Origin: an uncultured Lachnospiraceae bacterium
GTDB taxonomy: Bacteria > Bacillota > Clostridia > Lachnospirales > Lachnospiraceae
Length of the DNA stretch: 41,098 nucleotides
Assembly (NCBI GenBank): GCA_910588955.1
Contig: CAJURQ010000035.1
Location: 1-41,098, forward strand
Reading direction: 5' to 3'
Part shown: positions 32,147 through 39,861 of the stretch, one piece after another
Position numbering within the stretch: position 1 is the stretch's first letter
Layout: every line of letters begins with the position of its first letter
Translations under genes and position numbers: made by a program
Notes under the pieces: model-generated
Databases searched by the model: none
Told to the model about the DNA's origin: nothing
The model's input: the letters and a program-made list of their open reading frames with translations, nothing else

Positions 32147-34730
32147 TGCGTTTGTCCCCGACGTCCGTCCCCCGGTTGGGATAGCTCACAGATAACAATC
32201 CCATACCCGCCGCAAGCAGGATTCCCGGCAGAAGCGTGACATGGCATCTGAGATAAGGAAGACTCTCGGAAACCCTGTGGATCGCCGCTATGCTAAAGAA
32301 TTGCCCCAACAGATACCCCGGTATCACGGCAAGCAGAACCGTATACACATTTTCCAGACGCAGCACTTTCAATAACATCTGTTTCATCATCCCGATCGCC
32401 TGCAGGGTGGAAAACTCCTCCTTCCGCTCGGCAATGCTGCTGACTGTGCTGTTTAGGAAATTCACGAGAGCCATCACACCCACCATGAGAGCCAGCCCGT
32501 TGCCAAACAGGCTCACCGTCATGCCGACCCGCTCAAGACCCGCCCGGTAAGTCCCCTTGGATCGGCAGGACACTGCCACTTCGCCGGTGGTCTTCTCCAG
32601 ACATTGCTGCACATACCTTTCCGCCCTCGCAAGCGTCTCCGCGTCCGGCGCGTCCATAGTGACCAAGAACAGATCCGGCATCCTGTCAAAGCTTTCCATC
32701 AGCTGCGCAGGCAGAATATATTCAAACCCGGTCGTGTTCTCGTCTCCCCACGCCATCTGGTTGCGGTAGGCGTCGCCCACCACCGCCATCACGGTATACT
32801 CCTTCTTTTGCAGCGCATCCACATACGGGAATTTCCCGTCCGCATCCTGCTTGAAACTATACGCCTCCTTCTCCGGAAACTCGTCGGCAAGCTGCACTAC
32901 GTCGCCCGCATGATACAGGCTGTTGCCGTCCTTATCCAGCGCGACGGCGAGCACATAATCCCCGGACTCAAATTTTTCCCGGTCAAGACTGCCCTCAAAA
33001 ACCTCGAAGTCCGCAATCCGGTCAAAGTCATAAAAGCGAAAATAATCCATCATGAGGATAAACGGCTTCTTCTTTTCCCGATACGCCTCAGCTGCTCCCA
33101 CCATACGCTTATTGAGCCACTCGTCGTCCGCCACATTCCTTCGGTAGCTTTCACTGTCAAGCACCGTCCCGCAGTACCGCTCGGCAGCCGCCCCGTAAAA
33201 TGCCACCGGCGCCTGCAGTTGATAGTGGTACACCGTCTCCACGTCCTCCGGGATCTTTTCCAGCTCGTCACGGACGGTATGAGGAATTGCTATGATCCCA
33301 TCCGCGTACCCCAGCTCCAAACCGAACAGATAATCGTCCGCGGCGATCTCTATGTCCGCAAACAGATTGAACATGGAGAGAAAGGCGTCCAGATCCAGAC
33401 TGTTTATGATATTCATGGTCGCCACAAAGAGCAGTACGACAATACTCATAGAGAATGCCACAAGCGCCGTGTTTTTCCTGCGCCTCCTGATATTTCTGCG
33501 CGCAAAACGCCCCGGCGTAAACCGTCCGTTCCGGACCTTTCCCATCGAAATTTTCCCGCTGCCCGTAAAGCCTGCCGCGTGGACGGGCGGCGTCTTCGCC
33601 AGAATACGCATGGGTCTTCGCACGCCGAAATACACCACGACAGCGGATAAAGCCGCCGCACACAGAAAATATGCCGGTCTGACCGTAAATTCACTCGTTC
33701 CCTGCATACCCATGAGGGCTGAGAGAAACGGCATGAGCGCATAGCCGAACACCGCCCCAAGAAGACAGCCTATGGGAAGCCCCGTCAGATACTGCCTGAT
33801 CGCATGCCGCCTGACGATCGCCCGAATCTGCCGGCTCGTCACGCCGATCAGCTTTAGCTGCCCGTACTGCGCCACATTTTTCACCATGGAAATATAGTAG
33901 ATGGTGTAAATCATCAGCCCGGCACAGACCCCCGTAAGTCCGATCAGACCTGCAATCAGCTTTAGGCAGCCGGGCTCCGGCTGGTCACCCGCCGACGGAT
34001 TGACAAAAGCATTGCAGTCCGCGTATGGATTGACTTCACGCAGAAAGCTTTTCAAATCCTCATCCGTATATCTGCCCTTCTCAAAGCGGCAGAAAGCCTG
34101 CTGCCCGAACCCGCTCAAATCTTTATCCAGAAACGCTTTGGACACATAAATTCGTGTCTCGTCCAGAGCCTCATTGCACGCACAGATACCGCAGATCACC
34201 ATATCCTGCCTGTACTCATGAAGCCCCGTTTTCAGAGTGACGGGAAAAGTGTCTCCCACCTTGATCGCGCCGCCGTTCTCCTGTACAAAACGCGCATCCA
34301 CCACGATCTCATTCAGCTCTTTTGCCCATCTGCCCTCCAACAGCTCGTTAAAATTCCATGAAGCGGTCTCCTCGTCCGTGGAGAGAATCCTGTTCCCATC
34401 CCCTGTGGAGGATGCCGTCTCATACCAGCCCAGATGAAACACCATCGCCATCGCGTCAAAATGCCCGCTGTCCCGCAGCGCTTCAAACCAGTTATAGGAG
34501 AGAAACGTATACACCCCTTCCGCCTTCGTCCCGATCAGCATCTGCCGCGACCGCCTCATCGCCGCCTCGATGGACAATATGGCGGAGAGCGCCATAATAA
34601 TCAGCATGGAGGACATCGCGATCGCCGCAATCGCAGTGATATTCCTTCTTCTGTCCGCGTGATACAGGTTGGAGGCAAGCCGCCTCACCATCCCGCCGGA
34701 CACCTGTTTCTCAGCAATCGTCTTACGCAT
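32136..34730 (-). CDS. MacB/FtsX-type ABC transporter permease
   Basis: 864-residue membrane protein with about eight membrane segments: one near residue 35, a large extracytoplasmic region (about 60-260), three segments in the middle (TGVCAGLMIYTIYY, GLPIGCLLGAVFG, AYFLCAAALSAVVVYFG), a second anchor (NTALVAFSMSIVVLLF), a second large external region, and three C-terminal segments. This is the duplicated FtsX layout of peptide-exporting or stress-related permeases. ATG 34730 has GGGAGGGAGA upstream and overlaps the ATPase gene by 8 bases. Partner is the AbiEi-ABC ATPase. Confidence 0.92.
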   Translation of the reverse strand: MRKTIAEKQVSGGMVRRLASNLYHADRRRNITAIAAIAMSSMLIIMALSAILSIEAAMRRSRQMLIGTKAEGVYTFLSYNWFEALRDSGHFDAMAMVFHLGWYETASSTGDGNRILSTDEETASWNFNELLEGRWAKELNEIVVDARFVQENGGAIKVGDTFPVTLKTGLHEYRQDMVICGICACNEALDETRIYVSKAFLDKDLSGFGQQAFCRFEKGRYTDEDLKSFLREVNPYADCNAFVNPSAGDQPEPGCLKLIAGLIGLTGVCAGLMIYTIYYISMVKNVAQYGQLKLIGVTSRQIRAIVRRHAIRQYLTGLPIGCLLGAVFGYALMPFLSALMGMQGTSEFTVRPAYFLCAAALSAVVVYFGVRRPMRILAKTPPVHAAGFTGSGKISMGKVRNGRFTPGRFARRNIRRRRKNTALVAFSMSIVVLLFVATMNIINSLDLDAFLSMFNLFADIEIAADDYLFGLELGYADGIIAIPHTVRDELEKIPEDVETVYHYQLQAPVAFYGAAAERYCGTVLDSESYRRNVADDEWLNKRMVGAAEAYREKKKPFILMMDYFRFYDFDRIADFEVFEGSLDREKFESGDYVLAVALDKDGNSLYHAGDVVQLADEFPEKEAYSFKQDADGKFPYVDALQKKEYTVMAVVGDAYRNQMAWGDENTTGFEYILPAQLMESFDRMPDLFLVTMDAPDAETLARAERYVQQCLEKTTGEVAVSCRSKGTYRAGLERVGMTVSLFGNGLALMVGVMALVNFLNSTVSSIAERKEEFSTLQAIGMMKQMLLKVLRLENVYTVLLAVIPGYLLGQFFSIAAIHRVSESLPYLRCHVTLLPGILLAAGMGLLSVSYPNRGTDVGDKRRRR

Positions 34731-36015
34731 GGTCTCTCCCTCCCGGATTCTCATCCTCCAGCCTTCCATCCCTCATGCGCAGGATGCGGTCGCATTCCTT
34801 CGTCAACGCCTCGTTGTGGGTGATCATAATGACGGTCTGCCCGAAATCCCGAACCGCACATCTGAGAAGTCCCATCACATCCTCCGTAGAAGCCGAATCC
34901 AGATTGCCCGTCGGTTCGTCCGCCAAAATGATTGCCGGGGCGGAAATCAGCGCGCGGGCGATCGCTACCCGCTGCTGCTGTCCCCCCGAAAGCTCTGAGG
35001 GCAGGCGGTTCTCCAGCCCCGAAAGCCCAAGAGAATCCATGATCCTCTCCAACCGCACCTTATCTTCCAGATGCCCTCCGATCTGCACTGGCAGTACAAT
35101 GTTCTCATACACCGACATGACCGGCACCAGATTATAGTTCTGGAAGACAAACCCGATTCTCTTCCTGCGAAACTCCGTCAATTCATCATCCGTCAGACTT
35201 CCCAGATCCGTCCCCTCTATGTACACGTCCCCGGAAGTCGGTGTATCCAAACCGCCGCACACATTGAGCAGCGTGCTCTTTCCGCTGCCGGAAGCGCCCA
35301 CGACCGCCACAAACTCTCCTTTGTTGATACGGACATTGACGCGGTCCAGGGCGTCCACCCTGCCCGCACCCTCACCGTACTGCCTGCACACATCCACCAA
35401 CTCCACGACCGTCTGCCCCCTCTCCTTCTCTCCGTACACATCCAGATAGGACTGCATAATGTCGGTGCACTTTAACATCTGTGCATACCGCATCAGCCTG
35501 TCCATATTCCTGTCCTCCCGCTTCAGATAAGCCGACACAATGCTGCCCGCTTCCTCCATGCCGACTTTATCCTGAAAGGAGATAACGTCTAATACCGTCT
35601 TTTCCCTGTCATAGATGCGAAAGGAATTGCTTCCCTCGCAGACCGTCTCAAGTCCTGTCTCATAGCGCTTCTGTGCAAAATAGGACACCGCGATCGACGG
35701 ATATTCCGGCATCGTGGAAACTCTTGCTTTTCTGGGAATTGCCACATCAACCTCTCCCGGACCACAGTCCGTCAGATGGTAATATGCCGCCGCACTCCGC
35801 AGACATACCACCCCTTCGGGGGTATATGCCTCAATATAATAGAAAGGGAATTTTTTCCCTCGATAGCAAAGATTCTCATAATATTTTTTATTCAGTTTTC
35901 GCAAATGCCCTTCGTCAACCAGCTGGTTGATCTTATAATGGGTAAAACCCATTTCCTTCAATTCCTGAATTGACAGAATCATCTGCTCCTCCGGAATCAC
36001 CTGTTCATTCGCCAT
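34723..36015 (-). CDS. ABC transporter ATPase fused to an N-terminal AbiEi-like antitoxin/winged-helix domain
   Basis: 430-residue two-part protein. Residues 1-45 resemble the AbiEi winged helix (LSIQELKEMGFTHYKINQLV); 60-185 resemble the AbiEi core (GVVCLRSAAAYYHLT, RIYDREKTVLDVISFQDKVG, DRNMDRLMRYAQMLK). Residues about 198-430 are a LolD/MacB-type ATPase: VVGASGSGKST, VFQNYNLVPVMSVYENI, LSGGQQQR, ILADEPTGNLDSAST, MITHNEAL. ATG 36015 with GGGGAGG is chosen over an in-frame codon 18 codons upstream. AbiEi proteins are normally DNA-binding autorepressors of type IV modules; no AbiEii toxin is present. An autoregulating transporter is inferred. Confidence 0.85.
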   Translation of the reverse strand: MANEQVIPEEQMILSIQELKEMGFTHYKINQLVDEGHLRKLNKKYYENLCYRGKKFPFYYIEAYTPEGVVCLRSAAAYYHLTDCGPGEVDVAIPRKARVSTMPEYPSIAVSYFAQKRYETGLETVCEGSNSFRIYDREKTVLDVISFQDKVGMEEAGSIVSAYLKREDRNMDRLMRYAQMLKCTDIMQSYLDVYGEKERGQTVVELVDVCRQYGEGAGRVDALDRVNVRINKGEFVAVVGASGSGKSTLLNVCGGLDTPTSGDVYIEGTDLGSLTDDELTEFRRKRIGFVFQNYNLVPVMSVYENIVLPVQIGGHLEDKVRLERIMDSLGLSGLENRLPSELSGGQQQRVAIARALISAPAIILADEPTGNLDSASTEDVMGLLRCAVRDFGQTVIMITHNEALTKECDRILRMRDGRLEDENPGGRDHA

Positions 36016-36036
36016 CCCTGCCTCCCCGACTGATAC

Positions 36037-36052
36037 GACACGCGTCTGTGTC
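36037..36052. promoter_or_regulatory. Operator-like inverted repeat before the AbiEi-ABC gene
   Basis: GACAC, 6 bases, GTGTC, located between the promoter and the start codon. A candidate site for the AbiEi-like DNA-binding domain encoded immediately downstream; inference only. Confidence 0.4.
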
Positions 36053-36116
36053 ACATTGTTTCCCGGCATGTTTTTAATAAAATTCGGCTATGTATTGTCG
36101 CCTATTTTCAAAAAAA

Positions 36117-36145
36117 ATTATATACCCGTATTATTGGAGTGTCAA
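36117..36145 (-). promoter_or_regulatory. Consensus promoter of the AbiEi-ABC operon
   Basis: Minus strand TTGACA (36140-36145), 17-base spacer, TATAAT (36117-36122): both hexamers match the sigma-A consensus. Start near 36110, leader about 95 bases. Confidence 0.9.
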
Positions 36146-36156
36146 TGTTTTTCCAT

Positions 36157-36186
36157 AAAAAGAGCCCCGGCTTCCGCCGGAGCTCT
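36157..36186 (-). terminator. Intrinsic terminator after the integrase remnant
   Basis: Minus strand AGAGCTCCGGC, loop GGAA, GCCGGGGCTCT, followed by TTTTTATGG. It insulates the ABC operon promoter from transcription out of the mobile-element remnant. Confidence 0.85.
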
Positions 36187-36246
36187 CCCATTTCTTTTAT
36201 AAATGATGATGTCGAAACTTACATCCCCATCTGCTTTGCGAAATTC

Positions 36247-36354
36247 CTACTTTTCCGCAATCTGCTCTGCGAAGTATTTCAGCCTAAAGAACCCCAATAC
36301 CGCCGAAAACATGCGGGTTTTCAGCTTTCTCTGCTTTTTCAAGTCAACCCTCAC
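36247..36354 (-). CDS. Possible 35-residue basic peptide downstream of the integrase remnant
   Basis: A GTG-started ORF of 36 codons lies between the integrase remnant and its terminator. The peptide is strongly basic at the N terminus (MRVDLKKQRKLKTR) followed by an amphipathic or hydrophobic stretch (FSAVLGFFRLKYFAEQ). AAGAG precedes the GTG; a TTG four codons later has GAGGG before it. I cannot name a family. The pattern is protein-like rather than random, and its position after an integrase suggests an element-borne small gene. Could also be untranslated element end sequence. Confidence 0.4.
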   Translation of the reverse strand: MRVDLKKQRKLKTRMFSAVLGFFRLKYFAEQIAEK

Positions 36355-36405
36355 GCATCTCTTACGATGCTCCGGTTACACAATTTCTTGAGTAGAAGGC
36401 TTCTA

Positions 36406-37312
36406 CTATATAATCCCCATCAAAGCCTCATACCCAGTTTCTTCCTTATTATTGTTGTTCTGCAGAAAATCCCCTATACTTAAGGCTTCACGCAGCTTAA
36501 TGTCGTCTAAGACATGCGTATAAGAAACCGTTGTGTTGTAGTTCGCGTGTCCCATGATCTCCTGCACCGTCCTTGGTGTCATTCCCTTTTCAAAACATCT
36601 GGTTGCAAAGGTATGACGTAAAGCGTGTGGATGAATCCGTTCAAAGGTTTTCGGTGCCATAGTCCCATACAGCGCCTCCGTGCGGTACATATCATTGAGC
36701 TGTCCCGTTATGCACCTCATATCGCTTTCAACCGCGTAACGCCCAATCGGTGTTCCTCTGGATGTCAGGAATACTAAATTTCCAAACTCCTCCGGCTGCC
36801 GCCAGCGTTCACCCAGCTTCTCCCGCCTTGCTCTGATTTTTTCCATCTGTTTTTCAAGGATGCTCTGTGTTTCCCCAAAGAACGGGATTTTTCTGACAGA
36901 GTTTTCTGTCTTTGGGGAAGTCAACCGCAGCGTCTTTTTCCCATCTGCATAGTCATAAGACAGCGTCCGCTTCACATAGATGAATTTGCCAGAAAAATCT
37001 CCGTTTGTATGAAGGTGATGCTCCATTTTTCAACGTAGGCGCCTTGTACTTTGAATACCATTCCTCAAACCATTCACTCAGGGTAATCTTTCTGCCGTCC
37101 ATATCGGGCATCAAATTACTCTGTCTGGCTTCATCAATAGCCATAGCGAGATTCCTTTTCAGTTCTTTCAGCTTCCAGTTATACAGAACAATCGACTTTC
37201 CTTCCACCTGCGCCCTGCCCATGTATCTTCCGTCTGGTCTTTGGGTCAATCCCCTGCCTAATTCCTTGCCGTTTAAGTCTTTACCCATAATTCTCATACA
37301 GGGAATATCCAA
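36406..37312 (-). pseudogene. Tyrosine recombinase/integrase of a conjugative element, internally deleted
   Basis: Two fragments in different frames. The 5' fragment (from about 37312 or ATG 37297) has the arm-binding domain of Tn916-type integrases: KDLNGKELGRGLTQRPDGRY and the start of the core-binding domain ITLSEWFEEWYSKYKAPTL. The 3' fragment resumes at SGKFIYVKRTLSYDY and includes the catalytic HPHALRHTFATRCFEKG and MGHANYNTTVSYTHV (Tyr). The rest of the core-binding domain and the part of the catalytic domain with the first Arg are missing, joined near 37020 with a frame change. Relative to intact relatives some 150 residues are lost. It cannot be an active recombinase. Confidence 0.85.
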
Positions 37313-37328
37313 ATGCGGTATTCCTTAA

Positions 37329-38060
37329 GACGATCTCCCTCTTTGTGTCCTGCATTTCCAAAAGCGCGGCGGCAAGTTTTTCATCCCCGATCAGCGCAAC
37401 GGTCCCGCACACGGGAAGGAACGTATCAGCGAGCGGATCGCGGAAAGGGTGCGGAGCCGGGTCAAAACCCTGTCCGGCATTTATACGCCGAAGCGTCTGA
37501 TCGACACTTCACAGGAAAAATTTAAGGAAAGCGCAGGCTTAAGGCGCTGGGCTGAGATCGAGAACCTAAAGACAGCCGCCAGCGCATACAGTAAAGTAAG
37601 TTCCATTGCCGATCTGGAACAAAGAATCGCGGAACAATCCGCCCTGTCAAAAGAATCCCGTGAGAGACGAAATGCACTGGAGCGCAGGATGAAAAGCACG
37701 GCTGAAATCATCAAATATGCACAGCAGTACAAAGCAAACCGGGCTTACAATACCGCTTATAGAAAATCCAAAAATTCCGATGAATATTTCCGCAGACACG
37801 AGACACAGCTGATACTCTATGACGGTGCAAAAGAAATGCTTCGCCGGACAAAGATCGATCCCCGGACGCTTGACCTTGATAAGCTGCGGGCTGACTTTTC
37901 AAAGATGGAACAGCAGAAAAAGGAACTGCTGCAGGCTTGCCAGTCTGCCGAAAAAGAGGTCAGACAGATGGAGCGTGAACAGGAGAAACCGGAGCAGTAT
38001 CTGTCCGCAGAACAGGCTGACATTTCCAGTCAGAAACGCAGGAAAGAGCCGTCACGCTGA
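37329..38060 (+). pseudogene. C-terminal fragment of a conjugative relaxase / mobilization protein
   Basis: The frame opens after a stop at 37326 without a proper start and runs as HFQKRGGKFFIPDQ, then a long charged coiled-coil-like region, and YFRRHETQLILYDGAKEML followed by a Lys/Glu/Gln-rich tail. This tail resembles the C-terminal part of relaxases from Lachnospiraceae conjugative transposons, as I recall them. The N-terminal nuclease domain (Tyr and His motif) is absent. It starts within 20 bases of the integrase remnant and runs in the opposite direction, which marks a deletion junction near 37315-37330. Confidence 0.65.
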
Positions 38061-38085
38061 TCCGTCATCGGCACAAATTTTTATA

Positions 38086-38113
38086 TTGAGTATCTTTTGA
38101 AAAATGGTATACT
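38086..38113 (+). promoter_or_regulatory. Promoter of the Rpn-family pseudogene
   Basis: TTGAGT (38086-38091), 16-base spacer, TATACT (38108-38113), about 50 bases before the start codon. Confidence 0.55.
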
Positions 38114-38163
38114 AAAGATAACAGCAGGAGTTTTTTGCTGTGAATACAGACAAAGGAACAGGC

Positions 38164-38963
38164 ATGAGCAATAAAGCAAAAATACGCGAAGAAGCGAAAA
38201 AACTCAATCCCATTGACGACCTGATGTTCCGCACGATGGCTGAGGATAAAGATTTCTGTGAAGAGATTCTGCGGGTGATCCTGTCAGATCCGGTACTTAC
38301 GGTATTGGAGTCCACGCCCCAATATGCCGGGACGAATCCACAGGGACGCTCCGTGATCCTTGACGCGAAATGTGTCCTTGGGGACGGGCGGAAAATCGAC
38401 ATCGAAGTCCAAAAAGCGAATGACACCGACCACCAGCGCCGCGTCCGCTACAATGGCGCGATCCTTACGACCAACCTCACCGATCCCGGTGTGAAGTTTG
38501 AGAATGTCCCCGATGTCTGCGTGGTATTTATCTCCCGCTTTGACATCTTTAACGGGAACCGCTGCCTATACCATGTAGACCGTGTCATAAGGGAAACAGG
38601 GAAAGTTGTCGATAATGGATTTGAAGAAGTTTACGTCAATACCAAAGTAAAGGACGGCTCCGAAGTATCCGAGCTGATGGAAGTATTTGTTGACGATGCT
38701 GCATACAGCAGCAAATTTCCCGTCACCTCCGGCAGTAAGCGCGGTATAAAACGACAGAGGAGGGACAACAGGTTATGTGTGAAATCATGGAAAAGATTGC
38801 AAAAGAAGAACGTAATGAAGGTAGAATCGAAGGCGAAACCCGCATCAATACTCTCAACTCTATTCTGATCAATCTGAACAGGTTTGATGACTTAAAACGT
38901 GCTGCTACGGACAAAGACTATCAGATGCAGCTTATGATCGAGCTTCTGCCGGAAGATATGTAA
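38164..38963 (+). pseudogene. Rpn-family PD-(D/E)XK nuclease / putative transposase, frameshifted
   Basis: Recombination-promoting nuclease family. The main frame gives KLNPIDDLMFRTMAEDKDFC, LDAKCVLGDGRKIDIEVQ (PD-(D/E)XK core, acidic residue and IEVQ) and DVCVVFISRFDIF. Near 38741 the frame breaks: the expected continuation RYKTTEEGQQVMCEIMEKI is found in another frame and ends at 38963. A single C lost in AAGCGC(C)GGTAT would explain it. Restored length would be about 266 residues. Start ATG 38164 follows AAAGGAACAGG. The nuclease core is intact but the C-terminal part is out of frame. Confidence 0.85.
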
Positions 38964-38970
38964 CATAATA

Positions 38971-39008
38971 AAATCCGATGTATTCCATCTTGGGAGCATC
39001 GGATTTTT
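38971..39008 (+). terminator. Intrinsic terminator after the Rpn-family pseudogene
   Basis: AAATCCGATG, 16-base loop, CATCGGATTT followed by TTTT. Confidence 0.85.
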
Positions 39009-39010
39009 TA

Positions 39011-39196
39011 TTATATCCTGTATTTTATTTTTTCCTCGTCTGTCGGGACCACTTCAATGATGTCACCCGGCTGCAGTCCGCACATCACGCAGATTTTATT
39101 TAACGTCTCCAGCGTTATGTTCTTTCCCGCCCTAATGTTCGTGATCGTCTGTCTCGGCAATAAATTTTCTTTCTGTATTCTAGTCTGGTTAAAGCC
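39011..39196 (-). pseudogene. 5'-truncated XRE-family HTH regulator
   Basis: The C-terminal 60 residues of a small Cro/XRE repressor are readable: NQTRIQKENLLPRQTITNI, then GKNITLETLNKICVMCG and GDIIEVVPTDEEK. The N-terminal helix expected before Gly-Phe-Asn-Gln is missing; at 39196/39197 the sequence changes to an unrelated reading frame on the other strand. The longer frame up to 39307 is translation of the antisense of that neighbour and is not accepted. Confidence 0.7.
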
Positions 39197-39426
39197 ATGT
39201 TTACTGCCGAAGAACTGAAAAACATCGACCGCGCTTATTTCTACATCATAGACGCCGGCTGTTACTGTGTCACGCTGCAGTCCAAAAACACAGACCACTA
39301 CTGGCAATCATACACCAGCAGTACCCGTCATTTGTTTCCTGCAAGATACAGCATAAGCACAGGCAGGCTGAGACCTGTAATGATTTTACACCTTCTGTAT
39401 ATGATATTTGCAATAGGGAATTTTAA
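39197..39426 (+). pseudogene. Small element-borne gene of unknown function, frameshifted
   Basis: The frame starts MFTAEELKNIDRAYFYIIDAG and continues VTLQSKNTDHYW, then shifts near 39305: the continuation IIHQQYPSFVSCKIQHKHRQ is in another frame, ending at 39426. The combination resembles small proteins found in Lachnospiraceae integrative elements that carry a VTLQSKNTxHYW segment and a HKH motif; this is recollection, not a search. One lost base restores the frame. Function unknown. Confidence 0.5.
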
Positions 39427-39477
39427 GAAAGAAATGAAATTTCCATATTTTATTGTAAGAAAATAGCGATAACCATG

Positions 39478-39506
39478 TGGCAATATCCGGCATACTGTGC
39501 TATAGT
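39478..39506 (+). promoter_or_regulatory. Promoter of the type I toxin gene
   Basis: TGGCAA (39478-39483), 17-base spacer, TATAGT (39501-39506) with the extended -10 TGC just before it. Start near 39513. Confidence 0.55.
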
Positions 39507-39549
39507 TGTCTTAGTCAGTATAGACAGTATGGGGATAGTTCCTCGGTTG

Positions 39550-39572
39550 CCCTTTTCGGAAACGGAAAGGGG
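39550..39572 (+). promoter_or_regulatory. Hairpin sequestering the toxin ribosome binding site
   Basis: CCCTTTTC (39550-39557) pairs with GAAAGGGG (39565-39572), 7-base loop. The 3' arm is the Shine-Dalgarno sequence of the toxin ORF, so the folded leader would block translation. This is a common feature of type I toxin mRNAs. Confidence 0.6.
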
Positions 39573-39577
39573 GTTCT

Positions 39578-39661
39578 ATGGACACGTTAGAAATTTTGAC
39601 ATTGCTCTTAGTGGTATTTGCCGCTTTAGCTTACATAGATAATCACAACAACCGTAAATAG
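39578..39661 (+). CDS. Small hydrophobic type I toxin (holin-like / TxpA-Fst-like peptide)
   Basis: 27-residue peptide: short acidic N terminus MDTLEI, a hydrophobic single membrane segment (LTLLLVVFAALAYI) and a polar, weakly basic tail (DNHNNRK). The size, topology and location with a convergent small RNA match the putative holin-like toxin / TxpA class of membrane-acting type I toxins. The ribosome binding site GGAAAGGGGG is very strong but buried in a hairpin. The gene is intact although everything around it is decayed. Confidence 0.75.
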   Translation: MDTLEILTLLLVVFAALAYIDNHNNRK

Positions 39662-39663
39662 AC

Positions 39664-39777
39664 AGAAAAATGGCTATCCTCTACCGCAAATAGGGGATAG
39701 CCTGTGTAGCTTGTAAATCCTGTTGCATAAGTTTCCGTCTGGGGTAATGGGGACGTCCAAAATCTCCGTTACCTTCT
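39664..39777 (-). ncRNA. Predicted antisense RNA antitoxin
   Basis: A minus-strand transcript of about 114 bases is defined by a consensus promoter (39784-39812) and a terminator: 12-base-pair stem GGCTATCCCCTA / TAGAGGATAGCC with one wobble (39672-39702) followed by ATTTTTC. It would pair entirely with the 3' untranslated part of the toxin mRNA, which runs on to the terminator at 39826-39856. This is the convergent arrangement of txpA/ratA in Bacillus subtilis. Confidence 0.7.
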
Positions 39778-39783
39778 ATACTG

Positions 39784-39812
39784 ATTATAAACTATCCACT
39801 TTTTGTTTTCAA
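39784..39812 (-). promoter_or_regulatory. Promoter of the antisense RNA
   Basis: Minus strand TTGAAA (39807-39812), 17-base spacer, TATAAT (39784-39789). Stronger than the toxin promoter, as expected for an antitoxin RNA made in excess. Confidence 0.8.
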
Positions 39813-39825
39813 GTGGCAGTTTAAG

Positions 39826-39856
39826 AAATGGGGATGTTTCGGCATCCCCATTTTTT
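39826..39856 (+). terminator. Intrinsic terminator of the toxin mRNA
   Basis: AAATGGGGATG, loop TTTCGG, CATCCCCATTT, with a run of T after it. On the other strand the hairpin is followed by a short T-rich stretch, so it may also end transcription of the surface-protein fragment. Confidence 0.85.
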
Positions 39857-39861
39857 AGTTC

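Noticed and set aside
36070..36405. tRNA or attachment site next to the integrase
   Set aside because: No cloverleaf found and no direct repeat pair that would define element ends within the window.
36139..36483. 114-codon plus-strand ORF after the terminator
   Set aside because: Translates a terminator hairpin and the antisense of the integrase end and small basic peptide; no promoter or family resemblance.
37313..37525. 70-codon ORF at the start of the relaxase fragment
   Set aside because: Arg/Ser-rich translation in a different frame from the relaxase remnant, which shows protein-like sequence in its own frame.
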